A stretch of 19,045 bases of DNA from an uncultured Parabacteroides sp. (lineage in GTDB: Bacteria; Bacteroidota; Bacteroidia; Bacteroidales; Tannerellaceae), in NCBI GenBank assembly GCA_900770835.1, contig CAAGLQ010000263.1, forward strand, positions 1-19,045. Direction: 5' to 3'. Below the pieces are notes generated by a model, which searched no databases, was not told where the DNA came from, and worked only from the letters and a program-made list of their open reading frames with translations. Made by a program: the position numbers and the translations under genes. Of the stretch, positions 15,070 to 19,045 are shown piece after piece. Numbering within the stretch: the first letter of the stretch is position 1; each line of letters opens with the position of its first letter.

Positions 15070-16608
15070 ATGGAGCAGCAAACATTATCAGACAATACGA
15101 AACGGATCGCAAGAAACACTTTTTTGCTTTATGTGCGTATGCTGTTTAGTGTGGTTGTGTCTTTAGTAACTTCTCGGTTGATTCTTCAAGTATTAGGTGT
15201 GGAGAATTATGGTATTTACAATGTGGTTGGGGGTGTGGTTATCTTGTTTACCTTTTTAAATTCCGCCATGGCCTCATCTACCCAACGTTTCTTGACATTT
15301 GAGTTAGGACGAAATAACCTGGGACGATTGCACACGATTTTCTCTACTAGTATCTGGATCCATTTATTGATTTCTGTTTGTATCTTGTTTCTTGCGGAAA
15401 CCGTAGGCATTTGGCTGTTCTATTATAAGTTGATCATCCCCGTGGAGCGGATTGAGGCCGCTATGTGGGTCTATCAATTTTCGGTCTTGAGTTGTGTGGT
15501 GACTATTATGAGTGTGCCCTATAATGCGGCTATTATTGCTCGTGAACGGATGAGCGTTTTTGCTTATATATCCATGTTGGACATCGCATTGCGCTGTGTG
15601 GTTGTAGGTGCTCTTTATCTTTTCCCCTATGATAAACTGATTGTGTATGCTTTTTTATTGCTTTTGGTGGCTGTGCTGATTCGGGCAATTTATTGGGCCT
15701 ATTGTCGCACCAACTTGCCTGAGACACGTTTCCAATGGATTTGGGATAGACAATTATTCCATGAAATGTTGCACTTTGCAGGATGGAACCTATTTGGCAA
15801 TATGGCTTATGTAGGCTATACCCAAGGTGTTAATGTATTGCTGAATATCTTTTTTGGACCTGCTGTTAATGCGGCAAGGGCTGTGGTTGTACAGTTGCAA
15901 GGGACAGTCAATAATTTTTGTAATAGTTTCCAGACAGCCATGAATCCACAGATAACCAAGTCGTATGCTGCGAAGGAGTGGGAATATATGTTCAGCTTAT
16001 TGATTGGGAGTTCAAAGTATTCATTTATTTTGTTGCTATTCATGACGTTGCCCATATGGATAGAGGCTGAACAGATTTTGTCCTTGTGGTTGGGAATTGT
16101 GCCAGCGCATACGGCCTCTTTTTTGCGTATTATCCTTTTGGTTTCTATGGTGGATGTTATGGCCAATCCATTGATTACCATTGCACAAGCAACGGGAAGA
16201 ATCCGTAACTATCAATTGATTGTGGGGGGTGTGCTTCTACTTATTGTTCCGATCTCATACATAGCCTTAAAATTAGGAGGGCGACCTGAGTCCGTATTTG
16301 TGGTGCATTTATCGGTGGCTCTTATCGCTCAATTTGTCCGTTTATGGATGGTAAGAGGATTGGTAGGGCTATCGTGCCGAATGTATTTGGAGAGGGTCAT
16401 AGGGCCTTTGCTGCGTGTTGTCATGGTCGCATTCATATTGCCTCTGTCGGTTTATATTTTTATGCCTGATTCATTTCTTAGATTGGCGTTGGTTGTTGTT
16501 TCTTCCTGTACATCAGTCCTGTTAGGAGGCTATGTCTTTGGATTGGAAAGTAAAGAAAGAGCTTTTGTGAAAGATAAAATCCGTTTATTAAAACAGAAGA
16601 TCCTATGA
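15070..16608 (+). CDS. Wzx-type polysaccharide/O-antigen flippase
   Basis: Inner-membrane multidrug/oligosaccharidyl-lipid/polysaccharide superfamily transporter that flips undecaprenyl-linked glycan units to the periplasm. The 512 residues contain about 12-14 hydrophobic segments spread along the whole length. The N-terminus (NTFLLYVRMLFSVVVSLVTS, then ILQVLGVENYGIYNVVGGVV) is the classic start of this family in Bacteroidales. The middle segment FGNMAYVGYTQGVNVLLN and the following FFGPAVNAARAV also fit. Its presence indicates a Wzx/Wzy-type route for the glycan, although no Wzy polymerase is visible here. The stop overlaps the next start in ATGA at 16605-16608, indicating translational coupling. 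The substrate cannot be read from the sequence. Confidence 0.92.
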   Translation: MEQQTLSDNTKRIARNTFLLYVRMLFSVVVSLVTSRLILQVLGVENYGIYNVVGGVVILFTFLNSAMASSTQRFLTFELGRNNLGRLHTIFSTSIWIHLLISVCILFLAETVGIWLFYYKLIIPVERIEAAMWVYQFSVLSCVVTIMSVPYNAAIIARERMSVFAYISMLDIALRCVVVGALYLFPYDKLIVYAFLLLLVAVLIRAIYWAYCRTNLPETRFQWIWDRQLFHEMLHFAGWNLFGNMAYVGYTQGVNVLLNIFFGPAVNAARAVVVQLQGTVNNFCNSFQTAMNPQITKSYAAKEWEYMFSLLIGSSKYSFILLLFMTLPIWIEAEQILSLWLGIVPAHTASFLRIILLVSMVDVMANPLITIAQATGRIRNYQLIVGGVLLLIVPISYIALKLGGRPESVFVVHLSVALIAQFVRLWMVRGLVGLSCRMYLERVIGPLLRVVMVAFILPLSVYIFMPDSFLRLALVVVSSCTSVLLGGYVFGLESKERAFVKDKIRLLKQKIL

Positions 16609-17744
16609 TTCAGATAACAAGTAAAGCGCAGTGTTGTGGATGTAATGCTTGCGTACAGATTTGTCCTGCCCATTGCATTTCCCCGCAAACCGACCATGAG
16701 GGTTTTGTGTATCCTTTGGTAGATTCCACTCGTTGTGTGCAATGTGGGTTGTGTGAAAAAGTTTGCCCAGTGTTGCATCCAACCGCTCAGCGAGCGCCTT
16801 TGGCGGTGAAGGCTGTTCATTCTTTAGCGGAGACGACACGTTTGCATAGCTCCTCTGGTGGGCTGTTTACGGAACTGGCTCGTTGGGTGTTGCAACAAGG
16901 AGGTGTGGTGTTGGGCGCCCTTTTCGCTGATCAATGGGTGGTGGAGCATGGCTATGCAGAGACAGAAAAGGGATTAGATGCCTTCCGTGGATCCAAATAT
17001 GTACAAAGTAATATCGGGCAATCTTTCAAAGAGATACGCTCTTTTTTAAAACAGGGGAGATGGGTCCTCTTTTCTGGAACCTCTTGTCAGGTGTCCGCTT
17101 TGCATCATTTTTTGCAATCTGAATCTGATCGTTTGCTCACGGTAGATGTAGTTTGTCATGGTGTGCTTAGTGCTAAGGTTTGGCAGACTTATTTGAAAGA
17201 GCTCTCAAATAATGCGGTAAGTAAAATTACACAGATTCAATTTAGGAATAAGCAAAAGGGTTGGAAGAATTATAGCTTTCTTTGTGAATGGGATAAAGGC
17301 AGGATTCAAGAACCTTTCAAGAAGAACCTTTATATGAAGGCGTATTTATCAGATTCCTTGTTGCGTCCATCTTGCTATCAATGTCCTTGCAAATCGTTTG
17401 CTTCGTCGAGTGATTTAACCTTGGCTGATTATTGGGGCGTGCAGGTATTGCAACCCGAATTGGATGACGACAAGGGTGTTGGGTTAGCCTTCATTCATTC
17501 TGAACGAATCGCTCAGATCATTGAGGAATTGCCTCTTGCTATTGATCCGGTTTCAGCCTCTATGGAAGATTTATTGCGTTACAATCCTTCCATAGGACGA
17601 TCAGTTGATGCACCTATTTTTATGAAGCGGATCCTGTTCTATCGACTATTGGATTGCCGGGTTCCCTTCTCCTTATTGGTGAATCTTCTCCTCCAAAAGC
17701 GAGGAATAATAGGTTTTGTTAAACGATTAATCGGAAAGAGATGA
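16605..17744 (+). CDS. FrhB-like (coenzyme F420 hydrogenase beta family) iron-sulfur protein
   Basis: A 379-residue cytoplasmic redox protein. The N-terminus carries two ferredoxin-type [4Fe-4S] motifs: Cys10, 13, 16 and 20 followed by Pro, and Cys44, 47, 50 and 54 followed by Pro. The FrhB/FdhB-type region includes HSSSGGLFTELAR (81-93), RGSKYVQS (128-135), FSGTSCQV (156-163) and DVVCHGV (181-187). A third Cys cluster, Cys257, 260 and 262, precedes DLTLADYWG (270-278), as in family members. Relatives use F420 or flavin, but Bacteroidales are not known to make F420, so flavin is the more likely partner. Genes of this type recur in bacterial polysaccharide loci beside pyruvyl transferases; the reaction is, as far as I know, undefined. 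It is joined to both neighbours by 4-bp ATGA overlaps. Confidence 0.9.
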   Translation: MIQITSKAQCCGCNACVQICPAHCISPQTDHEGFVYPLVDSTRCVQCGLCEKVCPVLHPTAQRAPLAVKAVHSLAETTRLHSSSGGLFTELARWVLQQGGVVLGALFADQWVVEHGYAETEKGLDAFRGSKYVQSNIGQSFKEIRSFLKQGRWVLFSGTSCQVSALHHFLQSESDRLLTVDVVCHGVLSAKVWQTYLKELSNNAVSKITQIQFRNKQKGWKNYSFLCEWDKGRIQEPFKKNLYMKAYLSDSLLRPSCYQCPCKSFASSSDLTLADYWGVQVLQPELDDDKGVGLAFIHSERIAQIIEELPLAIDPVSASMEDLLRYNPSIGRSVDAPIFMKRILFYRLLDCRVPFSLLVNLLLQKRGIIGFVKRLIGKR

Positions 17745-18862
17745 AAATTGCGGTATTGACCTTACGTTTACATGCCAACTATGGTGGCATTTTACAAGCC
17801 TATGCTTTGATGACTGTCCTAAAGCGATTGGGGCATGAACCCGTGTTGATTTATAATCAGTCGTTTAAATATAGATCTGGTATAGGAAAGTGTGCAGAAT
17901 ATGTCGATTATTTTAGACGGGCATTTTCGAAATATCTATTAGGGAATAGGACATTGGAGATTTTTAAGGAGAAGCGTACTCGTAGGGAATATGAGTTATT
18001 ATGTGGAGAGTTACATTTGTTTGTTGAAAAATATCTTCAGCCGCATACATCTTTAGTATATACAGAAAAAGATTGGTCTCAATTACCAAAAGAGTACCAT
18101 TTTGATGCTTATATAGTTGGGAGTGATCAAGTGTGGCGTCCTGCTTATGCACAGCCCATATCTCGTTATTTTTTCTCGTTCTTGAAGAATAATCCCGTCA
18201 AACGTCTTTCTTATGCGGCCTCTTTTGGTACGGATCATTGGCTATTGACAGAAAAAGAGACAAAAGAGTGTAAACGGCTTATCAGCCAATTTTCAGCAGT
18301 TTCTGTTCGTGAGGAATCGGGTATCAAATTGTGCAGGGAGCATTTGGGATGTGAGGTGGTTCATGTATTGGATCCTACAATGTTGTTGGAAGCAGCAGAT
18401 TATGAGCGTTTGATAGAGAAACGTGAACAAAGAAAGGGACTGTTGGTATATGTGCTGGATGATACGAGAGAAAAACAAGAGTTAATTAAGGTGTTGATGC
18501 GTCATTGTGGGCTTAAAGCATTTAGTGTGAATCATCGCCAAACGGCTACTTCTCCGTTGCCTTCTGTGCAAAATTGGTTAGATGGTTTTGCTTCTGCTCA
18601 ATGCGTCTTCACGGATTCTTTTCATGCTTGTGTGTTCGCTATACTTTTTCATGTGCCTTTTTGGGTGTATGGAAATGAATCGAGAGGACAAGCTCGTTTC
18701 ATCTCTCTTTTGAGTCAGTTTGATTTGCAAGACCGGCTTATTTCATCTGCAAGAGACTTAGATAAACTATGCCATACAAAGTCTATTGATTGGTCAACTG
18801 TGGATAGCAAATTGGATCAGCTGCGGAGGTCTTCCTTGAATTATTTGATTGATTCTCTATGA
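17741..18862 (+). CDS. Polysaccharide pyruvyl transferase family protein
   Basis: Member of the PF04230 family (CsaB, ExoV and WcaK relatives), GT-B-like enzymes that typically transfer enolpyruvate from phosphoenolpyruvate to a sugar to form a pyruvate ketal, giving the glycan a negative charge. The 373 residues show MKIAVLTLRLHANYGGILQA (1-20), the typical N-terminal strand and Gly-rich turn. They also show FDAYIVGSDQVWRP (121-134), YAASFGTD (158-165), a VSVREESG segment (188-195), VLDPTMLL (209-216) and the C-terminal donor-site-like FTDSFHACVFAILF (290-303). The gene starts inside the ATGA that ends the FrhB-like gene. Some family members do other chemistry, so pyruvylation itself is inference. 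It is the last gene before the terminator-like structure near the right edge. Confidence 0.9.
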   Translation: MKIAVLTLRLHANYGGILQAYALMTVLKRLGHEPVLIYNQSFKYRSGIGKCAEYVDYFRRAFSKYLLGNRTLEIFKEKRTRREYELLCGELHLFVEKYLQPHTSLVYTEKDWSQLPKEYHFDAYIVGSDQVWRPAYAQPISRYFFSFLKNNPVKRLSYAASFGTDHWLLTEKETKECKRLISQFSAVSVREESGIKLCREHLGCEVVHVLDPTMLLEAADYERLIEKREQRKGLLVYVLDDTREKQELIKVLMRHCGLKAFSVNHRQTATSPLPSVQNWLDGFASAQCVFTDSFHACVFAILFHVPFWVYGNESRGQARFISLLSQFDLQDRLISSARDLDKLCHTKSIDWSTVDSKLDQLRRSSLNYLIDSL

Positions 18863-18981
18863 AATAACGAGTAGGTTGTTTTGATTTTTTGTGGGGTGTT
18901 GCCATATTATTGGTTATAGCGATACATATATAGGGATATTCAGTTAATGGCTAATTGATTATTTGCCAGAGTCATAGACAT

Positions 18982-18997
18982 TTTGTAACTTTACAAA
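18982..18997. repeat. Short perfect palindrome upstream of the terminal hairpin
   Basis: TTTGTAA and TTACAAA, separated by CT, form a perfect 7-bp inverted repeat. The plus strand also reads TAACTTTA here, one mismatch from TAnnTTTG, so it could instead be part of a promoter for a gene beyond the right edge. Confidence 0.4.
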
Positions 18998-19043
18998 GAA
19001 CCCCCGATGGACCCATCTCGGGCTTATTCGGGGGTAATTCTTT
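18995..19043. terminator. Probable bidirectional intrinsic terminator
   Basis: CCCCCGA (19001-19007) pairs with TCGGGGG (19028-19034). Outside it AAAGAA (18995-19000) pairs with TTCTTT (19038-19043) across a three-base bulge TAA. Each strand therefore reads a GC-rich stem followed by a TTCTTT-type tract, as expected for a terminator serving both directions. It would end the wzx-frhB-like-pyruvyl transferase transcript. The rest of the 183-bp right-end stretch is AT-rich with no gene seen. An attenuator in the leader of a downstream gene is an alternative. Confidence 0.55.
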
Positions 19044-19045
19044 AA

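Noticed and set aside
14957..15112. 52-codon upstream extension of the glycosyltransferase frame
   Set aside because: It overlaps the wzx start on the other strand and does not look like a glycosyltransferase N-terminus.
16605..17744. Calling the Fe-S protein a genuine F420 hydrogenase subunit
   Set aside because: No alpha or gamma hydrogenase subunit is nearby, and F420 synthesis is not expected in Bacteroidales; only family resemblance is claimed.
1..19045. CRISPR arrays, tRNA/rRNA genes, insertion sequences, phage genes
   Set aside because: No regularly spaced repeats, cloverleaf-like sequences, transposase motifs or terminal inverted repeats were recognised on either strand.

Overview
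The window comes from the chromosome of a Bacteroidales bacterium (Bacteroides/Parabacteroides-like; I cannot fix the genus by eye). Three things point there: start sites preceded by the Bacteroidetes-type -7 element TAnnTTTG (usually TATCTTTG) with little Shine-Dalgarno signal; a secreted CotH/lamin-tail protein with a Por-type C-terminal tail; and capsule-locus proteins typical of gut Bacteroidales (LicD, a FrhB-like Fe-S protein, a pyruvyl transferase).

Left half (about 1-7.2 kb): housekeeping genes. On the minus strand yicC and gmk form a pair (RNA turnover, GMP kinase). Divergent from it is tsaB (t6A tRNA modification). tsaB converges on a large cytoplasmic TPR protein of unknown function. 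That gene is divergent from lepA (elongation factor 4). lepA converges on a cvfB-like S1-domain RNA-binding gene, with a strong hairpin between them whose T-run faces the minus strand.

Middle (7.2-10.5 kb): a visibly AT-richer, 1066-residue secreted protein. It has a signal peptide, lamin-tail domain, Fn3-associated domain, CotH-kinase-like domain, a Bacteroidales surface-protein module and a C-terminal sorting-like tail. It is transcribed away from the polysaccharide genes and its stop lies 31 bp upstream of cvfB.

Right half (10.6-18.9 kb): a surface polysaccharide region in three transcription units. (1) Rightward: a Wza-type export lipoprotein and a Wzz/GumC-type chain-length regulator without a kinase domain. 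(2) Leftward: a family 2 glycosyltransferase and a LicD-family phosphotransferase. (3) Rightward: a Wzx-type flippase, a FrhB-like two-[4Fe-4S] protein and a polysaccharide pyruvyl transferase, joined by two ATGA start/stop overlaps. Together they suggest an envelope glycan decorated by LicD phosphotransfer and pyruvyl transfer, flipped by Wzx and exported through Wza/Wzz. No initiating sugar-phosphate transferase, Wzy polymerase, nucleotide-sugar synthesis gene or UpxY/UpxZ-type antiterminator is visible, so the locus must continue elsewhere or use unlinked genes. The window closes with a probable bidirectional terminator.

No rRNA, tRNA, CRISPR array, insertion sequence or phage gene was recognised. 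The least understood biology is the FrhB-like redox protein coupled to flippase and pyruvyl transferase, and the secreted CotH-kinase-like protein divergent from the export genes.
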